NCBI GenBank assembly: GCA_037893225.1
Contig: JAZGUH010000260.1
Location: forward strand, 453,001 to 517,000
DNA from: Hippasteria phrygiana
Taxonomy: Eukaryota; Echinodermata; Asteroidea; Valvatida; Goniasteridae
Length of the DNA: 64,000 bases
Reading direction: 5' to 3'
The position numbers and the translations under genes are program-made. The notes below the pieces were generated by a model, which saw only the letters and a program-made list of their open reading frames with translations, was not told the origin of the DNA and did no database searches. This document shows, piece by piece, positions 25,701 to 39,880 of this stretch; position 1 is the stretch's first letter; each line of letters opens with the position of its first letter.

Positions 25701-28700
25701 GAACGACTCGCTTAACCACTCGGCCACCGAGCTGTCACTACCTAAAAGCCCTTTTTAAACCTATTGAAACAGAGAAGAAACTACACGGCGGCAGTACAAT
25801 AGCCGAACATGGTTGAATGAACATCATTAAGAATTAAGGGGGGGGGGGTGAAAATAGTTATCCTGAATGCTGCATACAAAATAAAAGAAACATATAGAAA
25901 TGTGCAATTGCGGGCAAAGACATGGGTGCATATTCTAAAAAGTCGAAGCTTGCAAATTTCCTTAAACATAATAACAAACAGAGAAAAGCCCGAACGACGA
26001 GACAGACAAAAACATTCCTTGATTTTTTTCCTGCGAGCAAGTCACTGTACAGTTGGTGTTTGGAGACGGTGAACGAATACTCTTATAAATAATGACAATC
26101 GCATTGCGGAAAAAAGGAAATACCGAAAGACTTGGAATCGAACCCTCGACTTAGAAATCTATGAACGACTCGCTTAATCACTCGGCCACCGAGCTGTCAC
26201 TACCTAAAAGCCCTTTTTAAACCAATTGAAACAGAGAAGAAACTACACGGCGGCAGTACAATAGCCGAACATGGTTGAATGAACATCATTAAGAATTAGG
26301 GGGGGGGGGTGAAAATAGTTATCCTGAATGCTGCATACAAAATAAAAGAAACATATAGAAATGTGCAATTGCGGGCAAAGACATGAGTGCATATTCTAAA
26401 AAGTCGAAGCTTGCAAATTTCCTTAAACATAATAACAAACAGAGAAAAGCCCGAACGACGAGACAGACAAAAACATTCCTTGATTTTTTTCCTGCGAGCA
26501 AGTCACTGTACAGTTGGTGTTTGGAGACGGTGAACGAATACTCTTATAAATAATGACAATCGCATTGCGGAAAAAAGGAAATACCGAAAGACTTGGAATC
26601 GAACCCACGACTTAGAAATCTATGAACGACTCGCTTAACCACTCGGCCACCGAGCTGTCACTACCTAAAAGCCCTTTTTAAACCTATTGAAACAGAGAAG
26701 AAACTACACGGCGGCAGTACAATAGCCGAACATGGTTGAATGAACATCATTAAGAATTAAGGGGGGGGGGGGGGTGAAAATAGTTATCCTGAATGCTGCA
26801 TACAAAATAAAAGAAACATATAGAAATGTGCAATTGCGGGCAAAGACATGAGTGCATATTCTAAAAAGTCGAAGCTTGCAAATTTCCTTAAACATAATAA
26901 CAAACAGAGAAAAGCCCGAACGACGAGACAGACAAAAACATTCCTTGATTTTTTTCCTGCGAGCAAGTCACTGTACAGTTGGTGTTTGGAGACGGTGAAC
27001 GAATACTCTTATAAATAATGACAATCGCATTGCGGAAAAATGGAAATACCGAAAGACTTGGAATCGAACCCACGACTTAGAAATCTATGAACGACTCGCT
27101 TAATCACTCGGCCACCGAGCTGTCACTACCTAAAAGCCCTTTTTAAACCAATTGAAACAGAGAAGAAACTACACGGCGGCAGTACAATAGCCGAACATGG
27201 TTGAATGAACATCATTAAGAATTAGGGGGGGGGGGTGAAAATAGTTATCCTGAATGCTGCATACAAAATAAAAGAAACATATAGAAATGTGCAATTGCGG
27301 GCAAAGACATGAGTGCATATTCTAAAAAGTCGAAGCTTGCAAATTTCCTTAAACATAATAACAAACAGAGAAAAGCCCGAACGACGAGACAGACAAAAAC
27401 ATTCCTTGATTTTTTTCCTGCGAGCAAGTCACTGTACAGTTGGTGTTTGGAGACGGTGAACGAATACTCTTATAAATAATGACAATCGCATTGCGGAAAA
27501 AAGGAAATACCGAAAGACTTGGAATCGAACCCACGACTTAGAAATCTATGAACGACTCGCTTAACCACTCGGCCACCGAGCTGTCACTACCTAAAAGCCC
27601 TTTTTAAACCTATTGAAACAGAGAAGAAACTACACGGCGGCAGTACAATAGCCGAACATGGTTGAATGAACATCATTAAGAATTAAGGGGGGGGGGGGGG
27701 TGAAAATAGTTATCCTGAATGCTGCATACAAAATAAAAGAAACATATAGAAATGTGCAATTGCGGGCAAAGACATGAGTGCATATTCTAAAAAGTCGAAG
27801 CTTGCAAATTTCCTTAAACATAATAACAAACAGAGAAAAGCCCGAACGACGAGACAGACAAAAACATTCCTTGATTTTTTTCCTGCGAGCAAGTCACTGT
27901 ACAGTTGGTGTTTGGAGACGGTGAACGAATACTCTTATAAATAATGACAATCGCATTGCGGAAAAATGGAAATACCGAAAGACTTGGAATCGAACCCACG
28001 ACTTAGAAATCTATGAACGACTCGCTTAACCACTCGGCCACCGAGCTGTCACTACCTAAAAGCCCTTTTTAAACCTATTGAAACAGAGAAGAAACTACAC
28101 GGCGGCAGTACAATAGCCGAACATGGTTGAATGAACATCATTAAGAATTAAGGGGGGGGGGTGAAAATAGTTATCCTGAATGCTGCATACAAAATAAAAG
28201 AAACATATAGAAATGTGCAATTGCGGGCAAAGACATGAGTGCATATTCTAAAAAGTCGAAGCTTGCAAATTTCCTTAAACATAATAACAAACAGAGAAAA
28301 GCCCGAACGACGAGACAGACAAAAACATTCCTTGATTTTTTTCCTGCGAGCAAGTCACTGTACAGTTGGTGTTTGGAGACGGTGAACGAATACTCTTATA
28401 AATAATGACAATCGCATTGCGGAAAAAAGGAAATACCGAAAGACTTGGAATCGAACCCACGACTTAGAAATCTATGAACGACTCGCTTAACCACTCGGCC
28501 ACCGAGCTGTCACTACCTAAAAGCCCTTTTTAAACCTATTGAAACATAGAAGAAACTACACGGCGGCAGTACAATAGCCGAACATGGTTGAATGAACATC
28601 ATTAAGAATTAAGGGGGGGGGGGTGAAAATAGTTATCCTGAATGCTGCATACAAAATAAAAGAAACATATAGAAATGTGCAATTGCGGGCAAAGACATGG

Positions 28701-31700
28701 GTGCATATTCTAAAAAGTCGAAGCTCGCAAATTTCCTTAAACATAATAACAAACAGAGAAAAGCCCGAACGACGAGACAGACAAAAACATTCCTTGATTT
28801 TTTTCCTGCGAGCAAGTCACTGTACAGTTGGTGTTTGGAGACGGTGAACGAATACTCTTATAAATAATGACAATCGCATTGCGGAAAAAAGGAAATACCG
28901 AAAGACTTGGAATCGAACCCTCGACTTAGAAATCTATGAACGACTCGCTTAACCACTCGGCCACCGAGCTGTCACTACCTAAAAGCCCTTTTTAAACCTA
29001 TTGAAACAGAGAAGAAACTACACGGCGGCAGTACAATAGCCGAACATGGTTGAATGAACATCATTAAGAATTAGGGGGGGGGGGTGAAAATAGTTATCCT
29101 GAATGCTGCATACAAAATAAAAGAAACATATAGAAATGTGCAATTGCGGGCAAAGACATGAGTGCATATTCTAAAAAGTCGAAGCTTGCAAATTTCCTTA
29201 AACATAATAACAAACAGAGAAAAGCCCGAACGACGAGACAGACAAAAACATTCCTTGATTTTTTTCCTGCGAGCAAGTCACTGTACAGTTGGTGTTTGGA
29301 GACGGTGAACGAATACTCTTATAAATAATGACAATCGCATTGCGGAAAAAAGGAAATACCGAAAGACTTGGAATCGAACCCACGACTTAGAAATCTATGA
29401 ACGACTCGCTTAACCACTCGGCCACCGAGCTGTCACTACCTAAAAGCCCTTTTTAAACCTATTGAAACAGAGAAGAAACTACACGGCGGCAGTACAATAG
29501 CCGAACATGGTTGAATGAACATCATTAAGAATTAAGGGGGGGGGGGGGTGAAAATAGTTATCCTGAATGCTGCATACAAAATAAAAGAAACATATAGAAA
29601 TGTGCAATTGCGGGCAAAGACATGAGTGCATATTCTAAAAAGTCGAAGCTTGCAAATTTCCTTAAACATAATAACAAACAGAGAAAAGCCCGAACGACGA
29701 GACAGACAAAAACATTCCTTGATTTTTTTCCTGCGAGCAAGTCACTGTACAGTTGGTGTTTGGAGACGGTGAACGAATACTCTTATAAATAATGACAATC
29801 GCATTGCGGAAAAATGGAAATACCGAAAGACTTGGAATCGAACCCACGACTTAGAAATCTATGAACGACTCGCTTAACCACTCGGCCACCGAGCTGTCAC
29901 TACCTAAAAGCCCTTTTTAAACCTATTGAAACATAGAAGAAACTACACGGCGGCAGTACAATAGCCGAACATGGTTGAATGAACATCATTAAGAATTAAG
30001 GGGGGGGGGGGTGAAAATAGTTATCCTGAATGCTGCATACAAAATAAAAGAAACATATAGAAATGTGCAATTGCGGGCAAAGACATGGGTGCATATTCTA
30101 AAAAGTCGAAGCTCGCAAATTTCCTTAAACATAATAACAAACAGAGAAAAGCCCGAACGACGAGACAGACAAAAACATTCCTTGATTTTTTTCCTGCGAG
30201 CAAGTCACTGTACAGTTGGTGTTTGGAGACGGTGAACGAATACTCTTATAAATAATGACAATCGCATTGCGGAAAAAAGGAAATACCGAAAGACTTGGAA
30301 TCGAACCCTCGACTTAGAAATCTATGAACGACTCGCTTAACCACTCGGCCACCGAGCTGTCACTACCTAAAAGCCCTTTTTAAACCTATTGAAACAGAGA
30401 AGAAACTACACGGCGGCAGTACAATAGCCGAACATGGTTGAATGAACATCATTAAGAATTAAGGGGGGGTGAAAATAGTTATCATGAATGCTGCATACAA
30501 AATAAAAGAAACATATATAAATGTGCAATTGCGGGCAAAGACATGAGTGCATATTCTAAAAAGTCGAAGCTTGCAAATTTCCTTAAACATAATAACAAAC
30601 AGAGAAAAGCCCGAACGACGAGACAGACAAAAACATTCCTTGATTTTTTTCCTGCGAGCAAGTCACTGTACAGTTGGTGTTTGGAGACGGTGAACGAATA
30701 CTCTTATAAATAATGACAATCGCATTGCGGAAAAAAGGAAATACCGAAAGACTTGGAATCGAACCCTCGACTTAGAAATCTATGAACGACTCGCTTAACC
30801 ACTCGGCCACCGAGCTGTCACTACCTAAAAGCCCTTTTTAAACCTATTGAAACAGAGAAGAAACTACACGGCGGCAGTACAATAGCCGAACATGGTTGAA
30901 TGAACATCATTAAGAATTAAGGGGGGGGGGGGGGTGAAAATAGTTATCCTGAATGCTGCATACAAAATAAAAGAAACATATAGAAATGTGCAATTGCGGG
31001 CAAAGACATGGGTGCATATTCTAAAAAGTCGAAGCTCGCAAATTTCCTTAAACATAATAACAAACAGAGAAAAGCCCGAACGACGAGACAGACAAAAACA
31101 TTCCTTGATTTTTTTCCTGCGAGCAAGTCACTGTACAGTTGGTGTTTGGAGACGGTGAACGAATACTCTTATAAATAATGACAATCGCATTGCGGAAAAA
31201 AGGAAATACCGAAAGACTTGGAATCGAACCCACGACTTAGAAATCTATGAACGACTCGCTTAACCACTCGGCCACCGAGCTGTCACTACCTAAAAGCCCT
31301 TTTTAAACCTATTGAAACATAGAAGAAACTACACGGCGGCAGTACAATAGCCGAACATGGTTGAATGAACATCATTAAGAATTAAGGGGGGGGGTGAAAA
31401 TAGTTATCCTGAATGCTGCATACAAAATAAAAGAAACATATAGAAATGTGCAATTGCGGGCAAAGACATGAGTGCATATTCTAAAAAGTCGAAGCTTGCA
31501 AATTTCCTTAAACATAATAACAAACAGAGAAAAGCCCGAACGACGAGACAGACAAAAACATTCCTTGATTTTTTTCCTGCGAGCAAGTCACTGTACAGTT
31601 GGTGTTTGGAGACGGTGAACGAATACTCTTATAAATAATGACAATCGCATTGCGGAAAAAAGGAAATACCGAAAGACTTGGAATCGAACCCACGACTTAG

Positions 31701-34700
31701 AAATCTATGAACGACTCGCTTAACCACTCGGCCACCGAGCTGTCACTACCTAAAAGCCCTTTTTAAACCTATTGAAACATAGAAGAAACTACACGGCGGC
31801 AGTACAATAGCCGAACATGGTTGAATGAACATCATTAAGAATTAAGGGGGGGTGAAAATAGTTATCATGAATGCTGCATACAAAATAAAAGAAACATATA
31901 TAAATGTGCAATTGCGGGCAAAGACATGAGTGCATATTCTAAAAAGTCGAAGCTTGCAAATTTCCTTAAACATAATAACAAACAGAGAAAAGCCCGAACG
32001 ACGAGACAGACAAAAACATTCCTTGATTTTTTTCCTGCGAGCAAGTCACTGTACAGTTGGTGTTTGGAGACGGTGAACGAATACTCTTATAAATAATGAC
32101 AATCGCATTGCGGAAAAAAGGAAATACCGAAAGACTTGGAATCGAACCCTCGACTTAGAAATCTATGAACGACTCGCTTAACCACTCGGCCACCGAGCTG
32201 TCACTACCTAAAAGCCCTTTTTAAACCTATTGAAACAGAGAAGAAACTACACGGCGGCAGTACAATAGCCGAACATGGTTGAATGAACATCATTAAGAAT
32301 TAAGGGGGGGGGGGGTGAAAATAGTTATCCTGAATGCTGCATACAAAATAAAAGAAACATATAGAAATGTGCAATTGCGGGCAAAGACATGGGTGCATAT
32401 TCTAAAAAGTCGAAGCTCGCAAATTTCCTTAAACATAATAACAAACAGAGAAAAGCCCGAACGACGAGACAGACAAAAACATTCCTTGATTTTTTTCCTG
32501 CGAGCAAGTCACTGTACAGTTGGTGTTTGGAGACGGTGAACGAATACTCTTATAAATAATGACAATCGCATTGCGGAAAAAAGGAAATACCGAAAGACTT
32601 GGAATCGAACCCACGACTTAGAAATCTATGAACGACTCGCTTAACCACTCGGCCACCGAGCTGTCACTACCTAAAAGCCCTTTTTAAACCTATTGAAACA
32701 TAGAAGAAACTACACGGCGGCAGTACAATAGCCGAACATGGTTGAATGAACATCATTAAGAATTAAGGGGGGGGGTGAAAATAGTTATCCTGAATGCTGC
32801 ATACAAAATAAAAGAAACATATAGAAATGTGCAATTGCGGGCAAAGACATGAGTGCATATTCTAAAAAGTCGAAGCTTGCAAATTTCCTTAAACATAATA
32901 ACAAACAGAGAAAAGCCCGAACGACGAGACAGACAAAAACATTCCTTGATTTTTTTCCTGCGAGCAAGTCACTGTACAGTTGGTGTTTGGAGACGGTGAA
33001 CGAATACTCTTATAAATAATGACAATCGCATTGCGGAAAAAAGGAAATACCGAAAGACTTGGAATCGAACCCACGACTTAGAAATCTATGAACGACTCGC
33101 TTAACCACTCGGCCACCGAGCTGTCACTACCTAAAAGCCCTTTTTAAACCTATTGAAACATAGAAGAAACTACACGGCGGCAGTACAATAGCCGAACATG
33201 GTTGAATGAACATCATTAAGAATTAAGGGGGGGGGGTGAAAATAGTTATCCTGAATGCTGCATACAAAATAAAAGAAACATATAGAAATGTGCAATTGCG
33301 GGCAAAGACATGAGTGCATATTCTAAAAAGTCGAAGCTTGCAAATTTCCTTAAACATAATAACAAACAGAGAAAAGCCCGAACGACGAGACAGACAAAAA
33401 CATTCCTTGATTTTTTTCCTGCGAGCAAGTCACTGTACAGTTGGTGTTTGGAGACGGTGAACGAATACTCTTATAAATAATGACAATCGCATTGCGGAAA
33501 AAAGGAAATACCGAAAGACTTGGAATCGAACCCACGACTTAGAAATCTATGAACGACTCGCTTAACCACTCGGCCACCGAGCTGTCACTACCTAAAAGCC
33601 CTTTTTAAACCTATTGAAACATAGAAGAAACTACACGGCGGCAGTACAATAGCCGAACATGGTTGAATGAACATCATTAAGAATTAAGGGGGGGGGGTGA
33701 AAATAGTTATCCTGAATGCTGCATACAAAATAAAAGAAACATATAGAAATGTGCAATTGCGGGCAAAGACATGGGTGCATATTCTAAAAAGTCGAAGCTC
33801 GCAAATTTCCTTAAACATAATAACAAACAGAGAAAAGCCCGAACGACGAGACAGACAAAAACATTCCTTGATTTTTTTCCTGCGAGCAAGTCACTGTACA
33901 GTTGGTGTTTGGAGACGGTGAACGAATACTCTTATAAATAATGACAATCGCATTGCGGAAAAAAGGAAATACCGAAAGACTTGGAATCGAACCCACGACT
34001 TAGAAATCTATGAACGACTCGCTTAACCACTCGGCCACCGAGCTGTCACTACCTAAAAGCCCTTTTTAAACCTATTGAAACAGAGAAGAAACTACACGGC
34101 GGCAGTACAATAGCCGAACATGGTTGAATGAACATCATTAAGAATTAAGGGGGGGGGGGTGAAAATAGTTATCCTGAATGCTGCATACAAAATAAAAGAA
34201 ACATATAGAAATGTGCAATTGCGGGCAAAGACATGGGTGCATATTCTAAAAAGTCGAAGCTCGCAAATTTCCTTAAACATAATAACAAACAGAGAAAAGC
34301 CCGAACGACGAGACAGACAAAAACATTCCTTGATTTTTTTCCTGCGAGCAAGTCACTGTACAGTTGGTGTTTGGAGACGGTGAACGAATACTCTTATAAA
34401 TAATGACAATCGCATTGCGGAAAAAAGGAAATACCGAAAGACTTGGAATCGAACCCTCGAATTAGAAATCTATGAACGACTCGCTTAACCACTCGGCCAC
34501 CGAGCTGTCACTACATAAAAGCCCTTTTTAAACCTATTGAAACAGAGAAGAAACTACACGGCGGCAGTACAATAGCCGAACATGGTTGAATGAACATCTT
34601 TAAGAATTAAGGGGGGGGGGGGTGAAAATAGTTATCCTGAATGCTGCATACAAAATAAAAGAAACATATAGAAATGTGCAATTGCGGGCAAAGACATGAG

Positions 34701-37700
34701 TGCATATTCTAAAAAGTCGAAGCTTGCAAATTTCCTTAAACATAATAACAAACAGAGAAAAGCCCGAACGACGAGACAGACAAAAACATTCCTTGATTTT
34801 TTTCCTGCGAGCAAGTCACTGTACAGTTGGTGTTTGGAGACGGTGAACGAATACTCTTATAAATAATGACAATCGCATTGCGGAAAAAAGGAAATACCGA
34901 AAGACTTGGAATCGAACCCACGACTTAGAAATCTATGAACGACTCGCTTAACCACTCGGCCACCGAGCTGTCACTACCTAAAAGCCCTTTTTAAACCTAT
35001 TGAAACATAGAAGAAACTACACGGCGGCAGTACAATAGCCGAACATGGTTGAATGAACATCATTAAGAATTAAGGGGGGGGGGGGGGTGAAAATAGTTAT
35101 CCTGAATGCTGCATACAAAATAAAAGAAACATATAGAAATGTGCAATTGCGGGCAAAGACATGGGTGCATATTCTAAAAAGTCGAAGCTCGCAAATTTCC
35201 TTAAACATAATAACAAACAGAGAAAAGCCCGAACGACGAGACAGACAAAAACATTCCTTGATTTTTTTCCTGCGAGCAAGTCACTGTACAGTTGGTGTTT
35301 GGAGACGGTGAACGAATACTCTTATAAATAATGACAATCGCATTGCGGAAAAAAGGAAATACCGAAAGACTTGGAATCGAACCCTCGACTTAGAAATCTA
35401 TGAACGACTCGCTTAACCACTCGGCCACCGAGCTGTCACTACCTAAAAGCCCTTTTTAAACCTATTGAAACAGAGAAGAAACTACACGGCGGCAGTACAA
35501 TAGCCGAACATGGTTGAATGAACATCATTAAGAATTAAGGGGGGGGGGGTGAAAATAGTTATCCTGAATGCTGCATACAAAATAAAAGAAACATATAGAA
35601 ATGTGCAATTGCGGGCAAAGACATGGGTGCATATTCTAAAAAGTCGAAGCTTGCAAATTTCCTTAAACATAATAACAAACAGAGAAAAGCCCGAACGACG
35701 AGACAGACAAAAACATTCCTTGATTTTTTTCCTGCGAGCAAGTCACTGTACAGTTGGTGTTTGGAGACGGTGAACGAATACTCTTATAAATAATGACAAT
35801 CGCATTGCGGAAAAAAGGAAATACCGAAAGACTTGGAATCGAACCCTCGACTTAGAAATCTATGAACGACTCGCTTAATCACTCGGCCACCGAGCTGTCA
35901 CTACCTAAAAGCCCTTTTTAAACCAATTGAAACAGAGAAGAAACTACACGGCGGCAGTACAATAGCCGAACATGGTTGAATGAACATCATTAAGAATTAG
36001 GGGGGGGGGTGAAAATAGTTATCCTGAATGCTGCATACAAAATAAAAGAAACATATAGAAATGTGCAATTGCGGGCAAAGACATGAGTGCATATTCTAAA
36101 AAGTCGAAGCTTGCAAATTTCCTTAAACATAATAACAAACAGAGAAAAGCCCGAACGACGAGACAGACAAAAACATTCCTTGATTTTTTTCCTGCGAGCA
36201 AGTCACTGTACAGTTGGTGTTTGGAGACGGTGAACGAATACTCTTATAAATAATGACAATCGCATTGCGGAAAAAAGGAAATACCGAAAGACTTGGAATC
36301 GAACCCACGACTTAGAAATCTATGAACGACTCGCTTAACCACTCGGCCACCGAGCTGTCACTACCTAAAAGCCCTTTTTAAACCTATTGAAACATAGAAG
36401 AAACTACACGGCGGCAGTACAATAGCCGAACATGGTTGAATGAACATCATTAAGAATTAAGGGGGGGGGGGGGGGGGTGAAAATAGTTATCCTGAATGCT
36501 GCATACAAAATAAAAGAAACATATAGAAATGTGCAATTGCGGGCAAAGACATGGGTGCATATTCTAAAAAGTCGAAGCTCGCAAATTTCCTTAAACATAA
36601 TAACAAACAGAGAAAAGCCCGAACGACGAGACAGACAAAAACATTCCTTGATTTTTTTCCTGCGAGCAAGTCACTGTACAGTTGGTGTTTGGAGACGGTG
36701 AACGAATACTCTTATAAATAATGACAATCGCATTGCGGAAAAAAGGAAATACCGAAAGACTTGGAATCGAACCCTCGACTTAGAAATCTATGAACGACTC
36801 GCTTAACCACTCGGCCACCGAGCTGTCACTACCTAAAAGCCCTTTTTAAACCTATTGAAACAGAGAAGAAACTACACGGCGGCAGTACAATAGCCGAACA
36901 TGGTTGAATGAACATCATTAAGAATTAAGGGGGGGGGGTGAAAATAGTTATCCTGAATGCTGCATACAAAATAAAAGAAACATATAGAAATGTGCAATTG
37001 CGGGCAAAGACATGGGTGCATATTCTAAAAAGTCGAAGCTTGCAAATTTCCTTAAACATAATAACAAACAGAGAAAAGCCCGAACGACGAGACAGACAAA
37101 AACATTCCTTGATTTTTTTCCTGCGAGCAAGTCACTGTACAGTTGGTGTTTGGAGACGGTGAACGAATACTCTTATAAATAATGACAATCGCATTGCGGA
37201 AAAAAGGAAATACCGAAAGACTTGGAATCGAACCCTCGACTTAGAAATCTATGAACGACTCGCTTAATCACTCGGCCACCGAGCTGTCACTACCTAAAAG
37301 CCCTTTTTAAACCAATTGAAACAGAGAAGAAACTACACGGCGGCAGTACAATAGCCGAACATGGTTGAATGAACATCATTAAGAATTAGGGGGGGGGGGT
37401 GAAAATAGTTATCCTGAATGCTGCATACAAAATAAAAGAAACATATAGAAATGTGCAATTGCGGGCAAAGACATGAGTGCATATTCTAAAAAGTCGAAGC
37501 TTGCAAATTTCCTTAAACATAATAACAAACAGAGAAAAGCCCGAACGACGAGACAGACAAAAACATTCCTTGATTTTTTTCCTGCGAGCAAGTCACTGTA
37601 CAGTTGGTGTTTGGAGACGGTGAACGAATACTCTTATAAATAATGACAATCGCATTGCGGAAAAAAGGAAATACCGAAAGACTTGGAATCGAACCCTCGA

Positions 37701-39046
37701 ATTAGAAATCTATGAACGACTCGCTTAACCACTCGGCCACCGAGCTGTCACTACATAAAAGCCCTTTTTAAACCTATTGAAACAGAGAAGAAACTACACG
37801 GCGGCAGTACAATAGCCGAACATGGTTGAATGAACATCTTTAAGAATTAAGGGGGGGGGGTGAAAATAGTTATCCTGAATGCTGCATACAAAATAAAAGA
37901 AACATATAGAAATGTGCAATTGCGGGCAAAGACATGAGTGCATATTCTAAAAAGTCGAAGCTTGCAAATTTCCTTAAACATAATAACAAACAGAGAAAAG
38001 CCCGAACGACGAGACAGACAAAAACATTCCTTGATTTTTTTCCTGCGAGCAAGTCACTGTACAGTTGGTGTTTGGAGACGGTGAACGAATACTCTTATAA
38101 ATAATGACAATCGCATTGCGGAAAAAAGGAAATACCGAAAGACTTGGAATCGAACCCACGACTTAGAAATCTATGAACGACTCGCTTAACCACTCGGCCA
38201 CCGAGCTGTCACTACCTAAAAGCCCTTTTTAAACCTATTGAAACATAGAAGAAACTACACGGCGGCAGTACAATAGCCGAACATGGTTGAATGAACATCA
38301 TTAAGAATTAAGGGGGGGGGTGAAAATAGTTATCCTGAATGCTGCATACAAAATAAAAGAAACATATAGAAATGTGCAATTGCGGGCAAAGACATGAGTG
38401 CATATTCTAAAAAGTCGAAGCTTGCAAATTTCCTTAAACATAATAACAAACAGAGAAAAGCCCGAACGACGAGACAGACAAAAACATTCCTTGATTTTTT
38501 TCCTGCGAGCAAGTCACTGTACAGTTGGTGTTTGGAGACGGTGAACGAATACTCTTATAAATAATGACAATCGCATTGCGGAAAAAAGGAAATACCGAAA
38601 GACTTGGAATCGAACCCACGACTTAGAAATCTATGAACGACTCGCTTAACCACTCGGCCACCGAGCTGTCACTACCTAAAAGCCCTTTTTAAACCTATTG
38701 AAACATAGAAGAAACTACACGGCGGCAGTACAATAGCCGAACATGGTTGAATGAACATCATTAAGAATTAAGGGGGGGGGGGGGGTGAAAATAGTTATCC
38801 TGAATGCTGCATACAAAATAAAAGAAACATATAGAAATGTGCAATTGCGGGCAAAGACATGGGTGCATATTCTAAAAAGTCGAAGCTCGCAAATTTCCTT
38901 AAACATAATAACAAACAGAGAAAAGCCCGAACGACGAGACAGACAAAAACATTCCTTGATTTTTTTCCTGCGAGCAAGTCACTGTACAGTTGGTGTTTGG
39001 AGACGGTGAACGAATACTCTTATAAATAATGACAATCGCATTGCGG

Positions 39047-39140
39047 AAAAAAGGAAATACCGAAAGACTTGGAATCGAACCCTCGACTTAGAAATCTATG
39101 AACGACTCGCTTAACCACTCGGCCACCGAGCTGTCACTAC
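39047..39140 (-). ncRNA. tRNA-like Pol III unit in the last repeat
   Basis: A box complement at 39115-39125, B box complement at 39071-39081, and T6 at 39047-39052. Same layout as the other copies. Confidence 0.6.
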
Positions 39141-39232
39141 CTAAAAGCCCTTTTTAAACCTATTGAAACAGAGAAGAAACTACACGGCGGCAGTACAATA
39201 GCCGAACATGGTTGAAGGAACATCATTAAGAA

Positions 39233-39880
39233 TCACACCACTGTTATAATTTGTCTTTTCCCACCCACGTGGCTTTATAACTATAAGTTTGAAAATGAGA
39301 AGAAACCGAAAATGCAGAAAATGCCGAAAATAGTCACGTGGACCATGGGCGGCGATCTCGGTGGGACGGGATACACGTCCCCTAATATCTTTTGGGGAGG
39401 GGCCGGCTATTGCAATGTCCCCCGCCAATAATTTCCCCTTGTCATTATAGGTCATTGGCTTTTACATGCACCTGAATACACAAAGATCAGCACACATTTT
39501 CAAAGATTTCCCAGGATACACAAGAGGCACCGAGTACAAATTTTCCGATAACATGTACATGTACATAACAGCTGAATTGGTAGTGTCTTCTTCTGAGGAG
39601 CATTGTCAAGGGATAAGTATATAGTCTCTAACATTCGTTGTTTCTTTATTGATGAATGACTGGCCTGGAAAGCGATCCTGGGAACAGGGGAGATCGTGTT
39701 TCCACCCTTAAAAAATCGCCGGGGCGTGGGGATGGTCGCAACACCCCCCCCCCCCCCCCTCGTAAAAATGGTCCCCCTCCAGTTGCCACACCTATAAATT
39801 TCGAAAACGCAGAAAGCAATATTATTATAACGAAAATACTGTGAGCGCCCCTATGTTATATCCATCCCCCACTCTCCCAG
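39233..39880. repeat. Array flank: dispersed repeat and poly-C, no gene
   Basis: 39340-39545 shares GGGCGGCGATC, GGGACGG, ATATTTTGG-like and CAATAATTT words with 59935-60025. Its later part (AGATCAGCACACATTT, ACACCGAGTACA-like) matches 61378-61422. So this is a longer copy of a repeat that is split in the 58.9-63.2 kb element. A poly-C tract follows at 39745-39759. Confidence 0.6.

Larger units (their letters stand above)
18931..39232 (-). repeat. Tandem array, about 44 copies of a 462-bp unit with tRNA-like Pol III signals
   Basis: The unit repeats from a diverged first copy (18931-19363) through 43 near-identical copies. A fixed word in the unit (TTATCCTGAATG, changed to TTATCATGAATG in two copies) occurs at 19386, 19848, 20308, 20768, 21235, 21697, 22160, 22620, 23084, 23544, 24006, 24471 and onward to 38330 and 38795. 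Spacing is 456-468 bp with a mean of 462. Length changes come mainly from a G-run of about 7 to 16 bases. Each unit holds, on the minus strand, an A box (TGGCCGAGTGG), a B box (GGTTCGATTCC) 44 bases further on, and a run of at least five T about 18 bases beyond. Open frames of 60-74 codons recur in every unit, but they are short, lie on both strands and show no domain, so I do not call them genes. The array could be longer in the real genome if the assembly collapsed copies. Confidence 0.95.

Noticed and set aside
19386..38977. Recurring 60-74-codon open frames in every array unit (for example one starting MLAGKKSRNVFVCL)
   Set aside because: They overlap on both strands, are interrupted by stops in every unit, show no domain, and repeat only because the DNA repeats. 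The plus-strand set exists only where a single base creates or removes an in-frame stop.
18931..39232. CRISPR array
   Set aside because: The repeat is 462 bp with no unique spacers, in a spliced-gene genome.
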